64,000 bases of DNA from DASTQL01 sp035761805 (lineage in GTDB: Bacteria; Actinomycetota; Actinomycetes; Jiangellales; Jiangellaceae): contig DASTQL010000141.1 of NCBI GenBank assembly GCA_035761805.1, positions 1 through 64,000 of the forward strand, written 5' to 3'. Shown here one piece after another: positions 52,645 through 62,384 of the stretch (within the stretch, counting starts at the first letter, position 1; each line of letters starts with the position of its first letter). The notes under the pieces are model-generated. The model ran no database searches, was not told where the DNA came from, and saw only the letters and a program-made list of their open reading frames with translations. Position numbers and translations under genes: made by a program.

Positions 52645-53157
52645 TCAGAATCGTAACAACATCCGGGTGTTGCCCAGGGTGTTCGGCTTGACCCGGTCCA
52701 GCTCCAGGAACTCCGCTACGCCCTCGTCGTAGGACCGGAGAAGCTGAGCGTACACGTCGGGTTCGACCGGCGTTCCCTCGAGCACCTCGAATCCGTGCCG
52801 CGAGAAGAAACCCACCTCGAAGGTGAGGCAGAACACCCTCGAGATCCCGAGGTCCGCCGCAGATCCGAGCAGGCGGTCGAGCAGGGCGGAGCCCACGCCC
52901 CGACTACCCCGCCACAGCGGATCCGTGGCCAGGGTGCGCACCTCGGCGAGGTCTTCCCACATCACATGCAGCGCTCCGCAACCGATCACGTCGCCCCCCG
53001 CCTCGGCGACGCCGAACTCCTGGACGTCCTCGTAGGGGGTGACCGTCTCCTTCGACAGGAGGATGCGGTCGTCGGAATAGGCGTCCACGAGCCGCCGGAC
53101 GTGGCGCACATCGGACGTGCGGGCGCGGCGTACCTCGTATTCAGCAGATGTCGACAT
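52645..53157 (-). CDS. ArgA-like amino-acid N-acetyltransferase
   Basis: A 170-residue GNAT enzyme resembling the short actinobacterial N-acetylglutamate synthases. Typical segments are VRRARTSDVRHVRRLVD, ILLSKETVTPYEDVQEF, GCGALHVMWEDLAEVRTLATDPLWRGSRGVGSALLDRLL, and FCLTFEVGFFSRHGFEVLEG. It would make N-acetylglutamate, the first step of arginine synthesis. The start codon follows the lysS stop directly (TGAATG), so it is co-translated with lysS. Confidence 0.83.
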   Translation of the reverse strand: MSTSAEYEVRRARTSDVRHVRRLVDAYSDDRILLSKETVTPYEDVQEFGVAEAGGDVIGCGALHVMWEDLAEVRTLATDPLWRGSRGVGSALLDRLLGSAADLGISRVFCLTFEVGFFSRHGFEVLEGTPVEPDVYAQLLRSYDEGVAEFLELDRVKPNTLGNTRMLLRF

Positions 53158-54663
53158 TCACGGCTTCACGAGAGGGAACAGGACGGTCTCCCTGATGTTG
53201 CGCCCGGTGAGCAGCATGAGCAACCGGTCGATTCCCATGCCCATTCCGCCCGAAGGCGGCATGGCGTACTCCAGGGCCCGCAGGAAGTCCTCGTCGACGG
53301 CCATCGCCTCGTGGTCACCGCCCGCCGCGAGCAACGACTGGGCCTCGAGGCGCTCTCGCTGCACGACCGGGTCGACCAGCTCGGAATAGGCGGTCGCGAT
53401 CTCGGCGCCGAAGGCGACCAGGTCCCAGCGTTCGGCCAGTCGCGGGTCCCGCCGGTGCTGCCTGGTCAACGGCGACACCTCGGTCGGGAAGTCGGTGTAG
53501 AAGGTCGGCTCCGTGGTCCGGTCCTCGACCAGGCGCTCGTACAGCTCCAGCAGCACGGCGCCCCGCGGCCACCCGGGCTGGTACGGCACGCCGGCCCGGT
53601 CGCTCAGCTTGCGCAGCTCGTCGAGCGTCGTGTCGGGGGTGACCTGCTCGCCGAGAGCCGCCGAGACGGCCTCGTCCACCGACGTCACGGGCCAGTCGCC
53701 GGAGAGGTCGTGCTCGGTGACCCGGCCCTCGTGGTCGATCCTCCGGGCCACCGGCTCACCGTAGGCGGCGGTGGCTGCCGCCTGGACCAGCTCCTGGGTC
53801 AGCACGCGCATCGTGCCGTAGTCGCCGTAGGCCTCATAGGCCTCGAGCATCGTGAACTCGGGGTTGTGCGAGGAGTCGGCGCCCTCGTTGCGGAAGTTGC
53901 GGTTGATCTCGAAGACCTTCTCGAGCCCGCCCACGAGGAGCCGCTTGAGGAAGAGCTCCGGCGCGATCCGGAGGAAGAGGTCCATCGCGTACGCGTTGAT
54001 GTGCGTCCGGAACGGCCGCGCGTTGGCGCCGCCGTGGACGACCTGGAGCATCGGGGTCTCGACCTCGGTGAAGCCGCGCTCCTGCATGGACTCGCGGATC
54101 GACCGCACCACCGTGGACCGGGTCCGGACCATGTCGCGGGCCTCGGCGTTGACGATGAGGTCGACGTAGCGCCGGCGCACGCGCGTCTCGGGGTCGGTCA
54201 GCCCCCTGTGCTTCTCGGGGAGCGGGCGCAGGCACTTGGCGGTGACCGCCCAGGAGTCGACCATGACCGACAGCTCGCCGCGGCGGGACGTCACGACCTC
54301 GCCCTCCACTCCGACGTGGTCGCCGAGGTCGACGTCGTGCTTCCAGGCGTCCAGCGACTCCGCGCCGACCCGGTCCAGGCTGATCATCACCTGCAGGTCG
54401 CCCGTTGCGTCGCGAAGCGTGGCGAAGCAGAGCTTGCCGGTGTTGCGGGCCAGCATGACCCGGCCGGTGACACCCACCCGGTGACCGGTGGACGTGTCGG
54501 GAGGGAGGTCCGGGTGCGCAGCCCTGATCTCGGCGACGGTGGCGGTCCGGGGGAACCCGACGGGGTAGGGCTCGACGCCCTGCTCCAGCATCCGGTCGCG
54601 CTTCTCGCGGCGCACCCGCATCTGTTCGGGCAGGTCGTCCGCGTGCCCGTGATGCCGGCTCAT
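53158..54663 (-). CDS. lysS: Lysyl-tRNA synthetase, class II
   Basis: Charges tRNA-Lys, 501 residues, normal length. The N-terminal OB fold has [23 protein letters not shown]. The class II core has the motif 2 region with [25 protein letters not shown] and motif 3 [26 protein letters not shown] is also typical. The ATG at 54663 lies eight bases after TAGACT, so it is probably leaderless. It leads an operon with the ArgA-like gene, and possibly lsr2. Confidence 0.97.
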   Translation of the reverse strand: MSRHHGHADDLPEQMRVRREKRDRMLEQGVEPYPVGFPRTATVAEIRAAHPDLPPDTSTGHRVGVTGRVMLARNTGKLCFATLRDATGDLQVMISLDRVGAESLDAWKHDVDLGDHVGVEGEVVTSRRGELSVMVDSWAVTAKCLRPLPEKHRGLTDPETRVRRRYVDLIVNAEARDMVRTRSTVVRSIRESMQERGFTEVETPMLQVVHGGANARPFRTHINAYAMDLFLRIAPELFLKRLLVGGLEKVFEINRNFRNEGADSSHNPEFTMLEAYEAYGDYGTMRVLTQELVQAAATAAYGEPVARRIDHEGRVTEHDLSGDWPVTSVDEAVSAALGEQVTPDTTLDELRKLSDRAGVPYQPGWPRGAVLLELYERLVEDRTTEPTFYTDFPTEVSPLTRQHRRDPRLAERWDLVAFGAEIATAYSELVDPVVQRERLEAQSLLAAGGDHEAMAVDEDFLRALEYAMPPSGGMGMGIDRLLMLLTGRNIRETVLFPLVKP

Positions 54664-54671
54664 GGGGCGCC

Positions 54672-54677
54672 AGTCTA
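54672..54677 (-). promoter_or_regulatory. -10 box of the leaderless lysS promoter
   Basis: Minus-strand TAGACT, eight bases, then ATG at 54663; no Shine-Dalgarno site. Confidence 0.55.
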
Positions 54678-54744
54678 GGGAGGGGGGTCGGGCCTCGACG
54701 GGGATGCACCGGTGGTGCCACCCTCGACCCAGGAGGTGGGCGAC

Positions 54745-55083
54745 ATGGGTGACGTGCGCGTCGTGGACCGCGGCCAGCGGGAGATCGTGGTGTTCCTCGC
54801 CGGGGCCGTGGACGGCTCCATGCGAGCGGCCCTGGACCAGGCGGTGGAGGAGGTCGACGCCCTGGAGCACCTCAACCTGCTCGACCGGGCGATCGTCGAC
54901 ATGCACGCCGTGGAGGCCATGGACAGCGCCGGCATCGACTTCCTGCACGCGCTGGCCGAGCGTGGCCGGCGGCACGGCTTCGACCTGCAGATGTCCGCGC
55001 TCTCGGGAGCTGCGCACCGGGCGCTCGAGCACGGGGGCTGGTCGTTCGCCGAGCACAGCCCGCCGTCGCCGACGGACCGGTAG
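54745..55083 (+). CDS. STAS-domain protein (anti-sigma factor antagonist-like)
   Basis: A 112-residue single-domain STAS protein: [20 protein letters not shown], a helix [15 protein letters not shown], strand [36 protein letters not shown]. The Ser of MDSAG sits where SpoIIAA-type proteins are phosphorylated. It may take part in partner switching with an anti-sigma kinase, but none is encoded nearby. AGGAGGTGG lies about 6 bases before the ATG. It converges on coaX. Confidence 0.85.
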   Translation: MGDVRVVDRGQREIVVFLAGAVDGSMRAALDQAVEEVDALEHLNLLDRAIVDMHAVEAMDSAGIDFLHALAERGRRHGFDLQMSALSGAAHRALEHGGWSFAEHSPPSPTDR

Positions 55084-55107
55084 GTGCGTCCCGGTCCGGC
55101 CCCGACG

Positions 55108-55899
55108 TCAGGCGTTCCGGTCGTGCACCAGCCGCAGGCCGATCAGGGTCAGCCAGGGTTCCCAGCGGTCGACGGTCCGTGACTCGTCGACCACCAGCCC
55201 GGCCAGGCCGCCGGTCGCGACCACCGTGATCTCGTCGAGTCCCAGCTCGAGTTCGGCCGCCATCCGCTCGACGATCCCGTCCACCTGGCCGGTGAACCCG
55301 TACAGCGCCCCTGACTGCAGCGCCTCCACGGTGTTCTTGGCGATCACCGTACGGGGGCGGACGAACTCCACCTTGCGCAGCTGCGCGCCCGCCTCGCCGA
55401 GGGCGTCGAGCGAGACGCCGATCCCCGGCGCGATGGCGCCTCCCACGTACTCGCCCTTGCGCGACACCACGTCGAAGGTGGTCGCGGTGCCGAAGTCCAC
55501 GACGATGCAGGGGCCGCCGAACAGGTGCACCGCCGCCAGCGCGTTGACGATCCGGTCCGTGCCGACCTCGCGCGGGTTGTCCATGAGGACGGGAACGCCG
55601 GTACGGACGCCGGGCTCCACCACCACGGACGGCACTGAGCCGTAGTAGCGCGCCACCATGTCCCGCATCTCGTGCAGCACCGCGGGGACCGTCGAGCACA
55701 GCGAGATGCCCGTCACGACCTCGTCGCCGTCCTCGTGGTGCTGCGAGAGCAGACCGCGCAGCAGCACCATCATCTCGTCGGCTGTGCGCCGCTCGTCGGT
55801 GGCGACGCGCCAGTGCTCGACCACCCGGATGTCCTCGGTCGGGCCGTCCAGGAGCCCGAGCACCGTCTGGGTGTTGCCGACGTCGATCGCGAGCAGCAC
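55108..55899 (-). CDS. coaX: Type III pantothenate kinase
   Basis: First step of coenzyme A synthesis, 263 residues. The ASKHA phosphate motif is LLAIDVGNTQTVLGL, the second is VGTDRIVNALAA, the catalytic Asp lies in CIVVDFGTATTFDVV, and GGAIAPGIGVSLDAL and VATGGLAGLV follow. GTG start directly after the nadC stop (TGAGTG), so it is coupled. It uses pantothenate supplied by panC, encoded in the same operon. Confidence 0.96.
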   Translation of the reverse strand: MLLAIDVGNTQTVLGLLDGPTEDIRVVEHWRVATDERRTADEMMVLLRGLLSQHHEDGDEVVTGISLCSTVPAVLHEMRDMVARYYGSVPSVVVEPGVRTGVPVLMDNPREVGTDRIVNALAAVHLFGGPCIVVDFGTATTFDVVSRKGEYVGGAIAPGIGVSLDALGEAGAQLRKVEFVRPRTVIAKNTVEALQSGALYGFTGQVDGIVERMAAELELGLDEITVVATGGLAGLVVDESRTVDRWEPWLTLIGLRLVHDRNA

Positions 55900-56787
55900 T
55901 CAGTTCACCCCCCGGAGGTCCAGGCCGATGTCCAGCACCGTGGCCGAGTGCGTGAGTGCTCCCACGGCGAGGTAGTCGACGCCGGTCTCCCCGTACGCGC
56001 GGGCGTTGTCCAGCGTCAGCCCGCCGCTCACCTCCACCCGCGCGCGCCCGCCCACCGCGGCGACCCCCTCGCGGACCTGTGCGGGCGACATGTTGTCCAG
56101 CAGGACCAGCGAGGCGCCGGCTCCGGCCGCCTCCACCGCCCCTGCGACGTCGTCGACCTCGACCTCGACGGGCACGCCCGGGAAGCGGTCGACGACCAGG
56201 CGGTACGCGGCGGCGACGCCTCCGGCCGCCACGACGTGGTTGTCCTTGATCAGGGCGGCGTCGAACAGCGACATGCGGTGGTTCTCGCCGCCCCCGCAGC
56301 GCACGGCGTACTTCTCCAGCGGCCGCAGCAGGGGCGTCGTCTTGCGGGTGTCGCGGACCACCGCCCCCGTGCCATCCAGCACGTCGGCCCAGCGCCTGGT
56401 CGCCGTGGCGACCCCCGAGAGGTGGCACAGGAGGTTGAGCGCGGTGCGCTCGCCGAGCAGGAGGGCCCGGGTCGGCCCGGTGACCGTCAGCAGCACGGTG
56501 CCGCGCTCGACGCGGTCGCCGTCCGCGACCGGCCGGTCGACCTCCAGCACCGCCCCCGCCGCGCAGGTCAGCACGGCCTCGGCCACCGGGAGACCCGCCA
56601 CGACCCCGTTGGCGCGGGCCACGAGTTCGGCTCTCGCCCGCTGGTCGGCCGGCACCGTCGCCTCGCTCGTGACGTCGATCCCGCCGTCGAGGTCCTCGTC
56701 CAGCGCCGCACGCGCCAGCTCCTCGACGTACGCGGGGTCGAGCCCGGCCCCGTGCAGGCGGGCGTCCAGCTCGGGCGGGAGGCTCAT
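55900..56787 (-). CDS. nadC: Nicotinate-nucleotide pyrophosphorylase (carboxylating)
   Basis: Converts quinolinate and PRPP to nicotinate mononucleotide, 295 residues. Family segments are EDLDGGIDVTSEATVP, LNLLCHLSGVATATRRW, VRDTRKTTPLLRPLEKYAVRCGGGENHRMSLFDAALIKDNH, VEVEVDDV, LVLLDNMSP and VEVSGGLTLDNARAY. It overlaps nadB by four bases (ATGA) and precedes coaX. Confidence 0.97.
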   Translation of the reverse strand: MSLPPELDARLHGAGLDPAYVEELARAALDEDLDGGIDVTSEATVPADQRARAELVARANGVVAGLPVAEAVLTCAAGAVLEVDRPVADGDRVERGTVLLTVTGPTRALLLGERTALNLLCHLSGVATATRRWADVLDGTGAVVRDTRKTTPLLRPLEKYAVRCGGGENHRMSLFDAALIKDNHVVAAGGVAAAYRLVVDRFPGVPVEVEVDDVAGAVEAAGAGASLVLLDNMSPAQVREGVAAVGGRARVEVSGGLTLDNARAYGETGVDYLAVGALTHSATVLDIGLDLRGVN

Positions 56788-58451
56788 CGACCCTCCCCGG
56801 TCGTCACCGGCAGTGGCCGGTAGTCGGTGCGGACCTCGCCACCGGCGTCCAGGAGCGTGACGAGGTGGCCGAGCCAGTGCTCGTCGTCACGCTCGGGGTG
56901 GTCCTCGCGCCAGTGCCCCCCGCGGGTCTCCTCCCGCAGGGCGGCGTGCCGGGCCAGCACGGCCCCGACCTGGTGCAGGTTGGTGGTCTCCCACGCCTCG
57001 GTCGTCGGCTCCTGGCTGGGCCGCTCCTCGGCCAGCCGGGCCAGCCGGCTCTCCGCGGTCGCCAGGCTCTCCCCCGTACGGAGGACGCCGGCACCGGCGG
57101 TCATCGCACCCTGGACGAAGAGCCGGGCGTCGGGCGCCAGCAGGCCGGCCGGACCGCCGCGTTCCACCGGCTCGGCCTGGGGCGGCAGGTCCCCGCCGAC
57201 GATGTCGAGGGCGATCCGGTGCCCGTAGACGAGGCCCTCGAGGAGGCTGTTGGAGGCCAAGCGGTTGGCGCCGTGCACGCCGGTGCAGGAGACCTCGCCG
57301 CAGGCGTACAGGCCGGGGACGGCGGTGCGGCCGGCGAGGTCGGTCCGGACGCCGCCGCTCGCGTAGTGCTGGGCGGGTGCGACGGGGACCAGGTCGGTGG
57401 CGGGGTCGAAGCCGTACGAGCGGCAGCTGGCCACGATCCCCGGGAACCGTTCCTCCAGGAAGGCGTCACCCAGGTGGCGGGCGTCGAGCCAGACGTGCTC
57501 GGCCCCGGTCTCGTGCATGGCGGTGAGGACTCCCTTGGCGACGACGTCCCGCGGCGCCAGGTCTGCCAGCTCGTGCCGTCCGGCCATGAACCGGCGGCCC
57601 TCCACGTCGCGCAGGACGGCGCCCTCCCCACGCACTGCCTCGGAGATCAACGGCTGCTGGCCCTTGGCAGCCCGCCCCAACCACAGCACGGTCGGGTGGA
57701 ACTGCACGAACTCCAGGTCGGCCAGCTCGGCGCCGGCCCGCAGCGCGGCGGCCATGCCGTCGCCGGTGGCGACGGGCGGGTTGGTCGTGGAGGCGTAGAC
57801 CTGGCCCAGCCCCCCGGTGGCCAGGACGAGGGCCCGGCCGAGCGCGGCACCGACGCCGTCGCGGGCACCCTCGCCGATGACGTGCAGGGTGACGCCGCAC
57901 GCCCGCCCGTCGGCTGCTGTGAGCACGTCGATGACGAGCGCGTGCTCGACCACCTCGATGGAGGGGTCGTCGTGCACCTCGCGCAGCGCCTCCAGGAGCG
58001 CGCGCTGGATCTCCCGGCCGGTGGCGTCGCCCCCGGCGTGCGCGATCCGGTGCCGAAGGTGGCCACCCTCGCGCGAGAGCGCGATGGTGCCGTCGGGAGC
58101 GAGCTCGAAGGCCGCACCCAGGGCGACGAGCTCGCGGACCCGGCGCGGGCCCTCGGTGACCAGGGCTCGCACGGCCGTCTCGTCGCAGAGTCCGGCCCCC
58201 GCCACGAGGGTGTCGGCCAGGTGCTGCTCCGGGCTGTCCTCCGGGTCGAGCGCCGCGGCGATGCCGCCCTGCGCCCAGGCCGTGGACCCGGCGTCGAGCC
58301 GCGTCTTCGTGACGAGGAGAACGCGCCCGGCCTTGCGGGCCTCGAGGGCCACCGTGAGCCCGGCGATCCCGCTGCCTACCACGACGACGTCGGCCCGGGT
58401 GGTCCAACCGGGTGCGGGGGCGGCGAGCCGCCGGGGCAGCGTGAGGGTCAC
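56784..58451 (-). CDS. nadB: L-aspartate oxidase
   Basis: FAD enzyme making iminoaspartate, the first step of de novo NAD synthesis, 555 residues. The FAD motif is [17 protein letters not shown], and [28 protein letters not shown] is the flavin/substrate region. The catalytic part includes [47 protein letters not shown] start overlapping the panC stop. No nadA gene is seen in the operon, so quinolinate synthase must lie elsewhere. Confidence 0.96.
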   Translation of the reverse strand: MTLTLPRRLAAPAPGWTTRADVVVVGSGIAGLTVALEARKAGRVLLVTKTRLDAGSTAWAQGGIAAALDPEDSPEQHLADTLVAGAGLCDETAVRALVTEGPRRVRELVALGAAFELAPDGTIALSREGGHLRHRIAHAGGDATGREIQRALLEALREVHDDPSIEVVEHALVIDVLTAADGRACGVTLHVIGEGARDGVGAALGRALVLATGGLGQVYASTTNPPVATGDGMAAALRAGAELADLEFVQFHPTVLWLGRAAKGQQPLISEAVRGEGAVLRDVEGRRFMAGRHELADLAPRDVVAKGVLTAMHETGAEHVWLDARHLGDAFLEERFPGIVASCRSYGFDPATDLVPVAPAQHYASGGVRTDLAGRTAVPGLYACGEVSCTGVHGANRLASNSLLEGLVYGHRIALDIVGGDLPPQAEPVERGGPAGLLAPDARLFVQGAMTAGAGVLRTGESLATAESRLARLAEERPSQEPTTEAWETTNLHQVGAVLARHAALREETRGGHWREDHPERDDEHWLGHLVTLLDAGGEVRTDYRPLPVTTGEGR

Positions 58452-59347
58452 CGCGCGACGGTAGCGCCAGGCCCCGCGCCCGGGGTGGCCGACCGGGTGG
58501 GGGCCAGGGCGACCCCAGCATTGTCGATCAGCCGCGTGCCGCCGACCCGGGCGGCTACCAGCAGCCGTGCGTACCCGGAGGCCGGGGCCGGACCGAGGAC
58601 CGGGTCGCGCAGCTCGAGGTAGTCGACGTCGAGCCCCTCGGCCGCGTGCAGCACCTGCCGCGCGGCCGCCAGCACGGCCGCCCCCCCGTCCGTCGCTGCC
58701 GCCTCCCCCGCGCGCAGCGCCGCCGACAGGCTCGTCGCCTGTGTCCGCTGCTCCGGCGTCAGGTAGCGGTTGCGGCTGGACAGTGCGAGGCCGTCGGGTT
58801 CGCGCACCGTGGGGACGCCGACGATCTCGTACGGCCAGTCGAGGTCGAGCACCATGCGCCGGACGAGCGTCAGCTGCTGGTAGTCCTTCTCACCGAAGAC
58901 GGCGTACCTGGGGAGCACCAGGTGCAGCAGCTTGCCGACGACCGTCAGCACTCCGGAGAAGTGGCCGGGCCGGGCGGCCCCCTCGAGCACGTCGCCGAGC
59001 GGTCCCGGGTCGATACGGACGAGGGGCTCACCGTCGGGGTACATCTCAATCCCGTCCGGGGCGAAGACCGTGTCCACGCCCTCGCGTGCACACAGGTCGA
59101 GGTCGGCCTCGAGGGTGCGGGGGTAGCGGTCCAGGTCCTCACCCGCCCCGAACTGGAGGGGGTTGACGAAGACCGTGACCGTCACGCCGCCGTCCGCGCC
59201 GACGGTATCTCGGGCCGCCCGCACCAGCCCGGCGTGGCCCTCGTGCAGGGCGCCCATCGTCATCACGACCGCCGTCTCGGGCGCGTCGTCCGCGAGCTGG
59301 GCCTCGAGCAGCTCGTCCCGGGTCCGGAGGAGCCGGGGTTCCGTCAC
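58448..59347 (-). CDS. panC: Pantothenate synthetase
   Basis: Joins pantoate and beta-alanine, 299 residues. The adenylate-forming motifs are [19 protein letters not shown] (HIGH-like HEGH), [55 protein letters not shown] and [14 protein letters not shown] (KMSKS-like). GTG start overlapping the upstream DUF2520 gene stop (GTGA). The C-terminal 15 residues are a Gly/Ala/Pro tail. Confidence 0.97.
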   Translation of the reverse strand: MTEPRLLRTRDELLEAQLADDAPETAVVMTMGALHEGHAGLVRAARDTVGADGGVTVTVFVNPLQFGAGEDLDRYPRTLEADLDLCAREGVDTVFAPDGIEMYPDGEPLVRIDPGPLGDVLEGAARPGHFSGVLTVVGKLLHLVLPRYAVFGEKDYQQLTLVRRMVLDLDWPYEIVGVPTVREPDGLALSSRNRYLTPEQRTQATSLSAALRAGEAAATDGGAAVLAAARQVLHAAEGLDVDYLELRDPVLGPAPASGYARLLVAARVGGTRLIDNAGVALAPTRSATPGAGPGATVAR

Positions 59348-60252
59348 GTACGGGCCTCGTGGGCGGGGACCGCGAGCGCGTCGAGCAGCGGCTCGGCGTC
59401 CGTGGCCCGGAGCCGGCCGGCCGCCAGGGCCCGTGCGGCCGTGCGACGGGCCAGCGCCACGTAGGTCCCGGCGGCCTCGGGCGCGACCCGGGCGATCTCC
59501 TCGACGTGGGTGGCCACCGTGCCCGCGTCCCCGCGCGCGACCGGACCGGTGAGCGCGGCGTCCCCCGACCGGAGGGAGTTGTCCAGCGCCGCGGAGAGCA
59601 GCGGGGCCAGGCTCGCGGCGGGGTCGTCCACCCCGGCGGCCCGGAGCAGGTCCAGCGCGTCGGCGACCAGGGTGACCAGGTGGTTGGCGCCGTGGGCGAG
59701 CGCGGCGTGGTAGAGCCCGCGGGCCTCCTCCGCCACGCGCACCGGCTCGGAGCCCATCTCCACGACCAGCGCCTCCGCCACCGGCCAGAGCGGCTCCGGT
59801 GCGGTCACGCCGAAGGTCGCGCCGGGCAGGCGCTCCAGGTCGACGGCCGTGCCGGTGAACGTCATGGCGGGGTGCAGCGCGAGCGGCAGCGCTCCGGCGC
59901 GGGTGGCCGGGTCGAGCACCGCGGTGCCGAACCGGCCGCTCGTGTGCACGAGCAGCAGGCCGGGCCGGACGGCGTCGGTGGCGACGAGCCCCTCGACGAG
60001 TCCGGGCAGGGGGTCGTCGGGGACGGAGAGCAGGACGAGGTCGGCGACCTCCAGCACCTGGGCGGGGCTGCGCAGCGGGACACCGGGCAGGAGCTCGGCG
60101 GCCCGCGAGCGGCTGGCGTCCGAGACACCGTAGGCCGCCACGACGCGATGGCCCGCGCGGGACAGGGCGGCTCCGAGGACTGCACCGACGCGTCCGGTGC
60201 CCACGACGCCGACGCGCAGCCGGGCAGGGGTGTCGGCAGGGGTCGCTGCCAT
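59344..60252 (-). CDS. Rossmann-fold/DUF2520 protein, candidate oxidoreductase of pantothenate synthesis
   Basis: A 302-residue protein. The N-terminal Rossmann domain has [32 protein letters not shown] with a DASRSR second strand. [13 protein letters not shown] and [15 protein letters not shown] follow, then [10 protein letters not shown]. The C-terminal helical DUF2520 domain ([29 protein letters not shown]) is related to 6-phosphogluconate/ketopantoate dehydrogenases. Position directly before panC with GTGA coupling suggests ketopantoate reduction, a panE function; this is inference. AAAGGAC precedes the ATG. Confidence 0.88.
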   Translation of the reverse strand: MAATPADTPARLRVGVVGTGRVGAVLGAALSRAGHRVVAAYGVSDASRSRAAELLPGVPLRSPAQVLEVADLVLLSVPDDPLPGLVEGLVATDAVRPGLLLVHTSGRFGTAVLDPATRAGALPLALHPAMTFTGTAVDLERLPGATFGVTAPEPLWPVAEALVVEMGSEPVRVAEEARGLYHAALAHGANHLVTLVADALDLLRAAGVDDPAASLAPLLSAALDNSLRSGDAALTGPVARGDAGTVATHVEEIARVAPEAAGTYVALARRTAARALAAGRLRATDAEPLLDALAVPAHEART

Positions 60253-60353
60253 GGCCAGTCCTTTCCGTTCCAGTCCCTCGCGGGTACCGGACGTACTCGA
60301 CACGGTCGTCTCTCGTGCACGGTACAACGTCGGCGGACACTCGGGCCTTCCGT

Positions 60354-60369
60354 CGTGACCGAGGTCACG
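60354..60369. promoter_or_regulatory. CRP/GlxR-type palindrome upstream of the pantothenate-NAD operon
   Basis: CGTGACCGAGGTCACG is a perfect 16-bp palindrome matching the cAMP-receptor-protein pattern GTGA-N6-TCAC. It lies in the 227-bp gap between the operon (start 60252) and the divergent lipoprotein gene (start 60480). The same gap has AGACCTG/CAGGTCT (60430-60456) and CAACGTCGG/CCGACGTTG (60325-60333, 60439-60447) inverted repeats. Confidence 0.55.
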
Positions 60370-60479
60370 GTGCCATCGGGCCCGGAGGCGCCCGGCACGG
60401 CGTGGGGTCCGATCCCGCGGTCCGGTGATAGACCTGCCCCGACGTTGGCCAGGTCTGCATGATCGCTGAGGAGGCACTC

Positions 60480-61361
60480 GTGCCAGGTCCGTCGAGGCGG
60501 TCGGTGGCCGCCGTCGTCGCTCTCGCGGTCGTCGCCCTGATCACCGGCTGCGGTGAGGACGGACCGTCGCTCCCGGCCTTGCCGACCGAGCTGCCGACCG
60601 AGCTGCCGACCGAGCTGCCGACGGTGGATGTCCCGTCGCCGGACATCACGGCCGAGCTGCCCACGCTGCCGACCAGGCCACCACGCCCCACCGACGACCC
60701 GGTGCAGCCGACCCAGCCCACGCAGGAACCGCCGCAGCCGACCGAGCAGCCGACCCCACTCCCCACGACGGCGGCTCCTGTCCTCCCGCCGACCCAGGAG
60801 GCCGGTCCGACCCAGGTCTCGGAACCCACGCCGGGCGCCACGCCGACGCCGACTGCAACCGACACAACGGCGGCCACGGCGCAGGAGGAGGGGATTCCGT
60901 GGTGGGTGTGGCTCCTCGCGGCCCTGGTGCTCGCCGCTGTCGTCGCGCTCCTGGTGGTCTGGAACCGGCGGCGCGCCGCGCTGGCCGCCTGGGACGGCCG
61001 GCTGACCTCGGCCGTCGGCGAGATGCGCTGGGTCGAGGGATCGCTGGTCCCCGCGGTCCTCCTGGCCGGGACGGTGGCCGAGGGGACGGCGGTGTGGGCG
61101 GCCGGCCGGCCCCGGGTGCTGGCGATCGACGAGGAGCTGTTCGGCCTCGCCTCCTCGGCGCCGGACGACGAGCGGCGGGGCCGCGCGTCGCTGCTTCGCG
61201 AGCGGCTCGGTGGCCTGACCTCGGCCGTGGACGCGGACACGGCCACCGACGCCTACGCGGACGCCGAGGGCTTCCGGGCACGTCGCGGCGCGATCGAGCA
61301 GGCCCGCGCCGACCTGCTCGCCACGCTCGAGGCGGCCACGACGCCCGACTTCGGCGCCTGA
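60480..61361 (+). CDS. Predicted lipoprotein with Pro/Thr-rich linker and membrane helix
   Basis: A 293-residue protein. The signal ends in the lipobox LITGC (Cys about 24). A linker of about 110 residues rich in Pro, Thr and Glu follows, beginning with LPTELPTELPTELPT encoded by tandem 12-bp repeats. Then a membrane helix (WWVWLLAALVLAAVVALLVVW, about 147-167) and a helical intracellular domain. A lipid-anchored outer end plus a transmembrane helix is unusual. GTG at 60480 has AGGAGG five bases upstream; the in-frame ATG at 60459 has none. Confidence 0.75.
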   Translation: MPGPSRRSVAAVVALAVVALITGCGEDGPSLPALPTELPTELPTELPTVDVPSPDITAELPTLPTRPPRPTDDPVQPTQPTQEPPQPTEQPTPLPTTAAPVLPPTQEAGPTQVSEPTPGATPTPTATDTTAATAQEEGIPWWVWLLAALVLAAVVALLVVWNRRRAALAAWDGRLTSAVGEMRWVEGSLVPAVLLAGTVAEGTAVWAAGRPRVLAIDEELFGLASSAPDDERRGRASLLRERLGGLTSAVDADTATDAYADAEGFRARRGAIEQARADLLATLEAATTPDFGA

Positions 61362-61371
61362 TCGGTCCGCG

Positions 61372-61377
61372 TAGGCT
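61372..61377 (+). promoter_or_regulatory. -10 box of a leaderless promoter for the MidA-type gene
   Basis: TAGGCT, eight bases, then GTG at 61386; no Shine-Dalgarno site. Confidence 0.55.
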
Positions 61378-61385
61378 CGGTCGTC

Positions 61386-62384
61386 GTGCACCACGCTGGG
61401 CTGCCCACCTGGCGCGAGGCCTGGTGGGAGGCGCTCTACGGCCGCGACGGGTTCTACCGGCGCGAGTCCCCCGGTGCCCACTTCCGTACGTCCGTGCACA
61501 CGTCGGTGCTCTTCGCGCGGGCGCTCGTCCGGCTGGCCCGGGCAGCCGGCCTGCACCGCGTCGTGGACGTCGGAGCCGGCGGTGGCGAGCTGCTGGCCCA
61601 GGTCGCCCGCCTCGAACCTGGCTGGGAGCTGCTCGGTGCCGACCTCGCAGCGCGTCCGAGTGACCTGCAGCCCCAGGTCGGCTGGTGCACCGCGACGCCG
61701 GTCGGCACGACCGGTGCCCTGGTCGTCGCGAACGAGTGGCTCGACGTCGTGCCGTGCGAGGTCGTGCAGGTGGACGGTGGCGGCGTCGTACGAGTGGTGC
61801 ACGTCGACCCGGTCACCGGCGAGGAGTGCCTGGGAGCCGAGGTGGACGAGTCCGCGGCCGCCTGGCTGTCGGACTGGTGGGACCTCACCGGGACTCCTAC
61901 CGGCACGCGGGCGGAGGTCGGCACGGACCGTGACCGCGCCTGGGCCGGCGTGGTGGGTTCGGTCTCGGGGTGCGTGCTGGTGGCGATGGACTACGCGCAC
62001 CGGCGTGGCGGCCGACCCGCCGACGGCAGCCTCGCGGGCTACCGTGCCGGCCGGCTCGTCGACCCGGTGCCCGACGGCTCCTGCGACTTGACTGCACACG
62101 TGGCCATGGACTCGTGTGCCGCGGCCGGCTCGGCCGCCGGTGCGACCGCGTCGCTGCTCACCACGCAGCGCCCGGCCCTGCACGCTCTCGGCGTGGACGG
62201 CCGGCTCCCCTCGTACGGGCTGACGCGGACCGATCCACGGGGCTACGTGTCAGGGCTCGTCCGGGCCGGGGAGGCGGCCGAGCTGCTCCGTCCTGGAGGG
62301 CTGGGGGACTTCGGCTGGCTCGTCCAGGCTGTCGGCGTCGACCTGCCCGGCGTGCTCGGTGACGTGGCCGGGACGGGCGATTGA
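61386..62384 (+). CDS. MidA/NDUFAF7-family SAM-dependent methyltransferase
   Basis: A 332-residue methyltransferase of the MidA (DUF185) family. The start FYRRESPGAHFRTSVHTS resembles the family's substrate-proximal N-terminus, motif I is VVDVGAGGGELLAQVA, and VVANEWLDVVPCEVVQVDG is the conserved NE-x-LD-x-P motif. Later VLVAMDYAHRR and DLTAHVAMDS are typical. In mitochondria the family methylates an Arg of complex I; the bacterial target is unknown. The last 135 bases lie antisense to the end of the PH-domain gene. Confidence 0.85.
   Translation: MHHAGLPTWREAWWEALYGRDGFYRRESPGAHFRTSVHTSVLFARALVRLARAAGLHRVVDVGAGGGELLAQVARLEPGWELLGADLAARPSDLQPQVGWCTATPVGTTGALVVANEWLDVVPCEVVQVDGGGVVRVVHVDPVTGEECLGAEVDESAAAWLSDWWDLTGTPTGTRAEVGTDRDRAWAGVVGSVSGCVLVAMDYAHRRGGRPADGSLAGYRAGRLVDPVPDGSCDLTAHVAMDSCAAAGSAAGATASLLTTQRPALHALGVDGRLPSYGLTRTDPRGYVSGLVRAGEAAELLRPGGLGDFGWLVQAVGVDLPGVLGDVAGTGD

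Noticed and set aside
58448..60340. Very long open frame running through panC and the DUF2520 gene as one protein
   Set aside because: The upstream part is a low-quality Arg/Gly/Pro frame opposite in register to the DUF2520 gene; panC starts at the coupled GTG 59347.
60582..60630. 12-bp tandem repeats as a CRISPR array
   Set aside because: Units are contiguous without spacers and are in frame within the lipoprotein linker.
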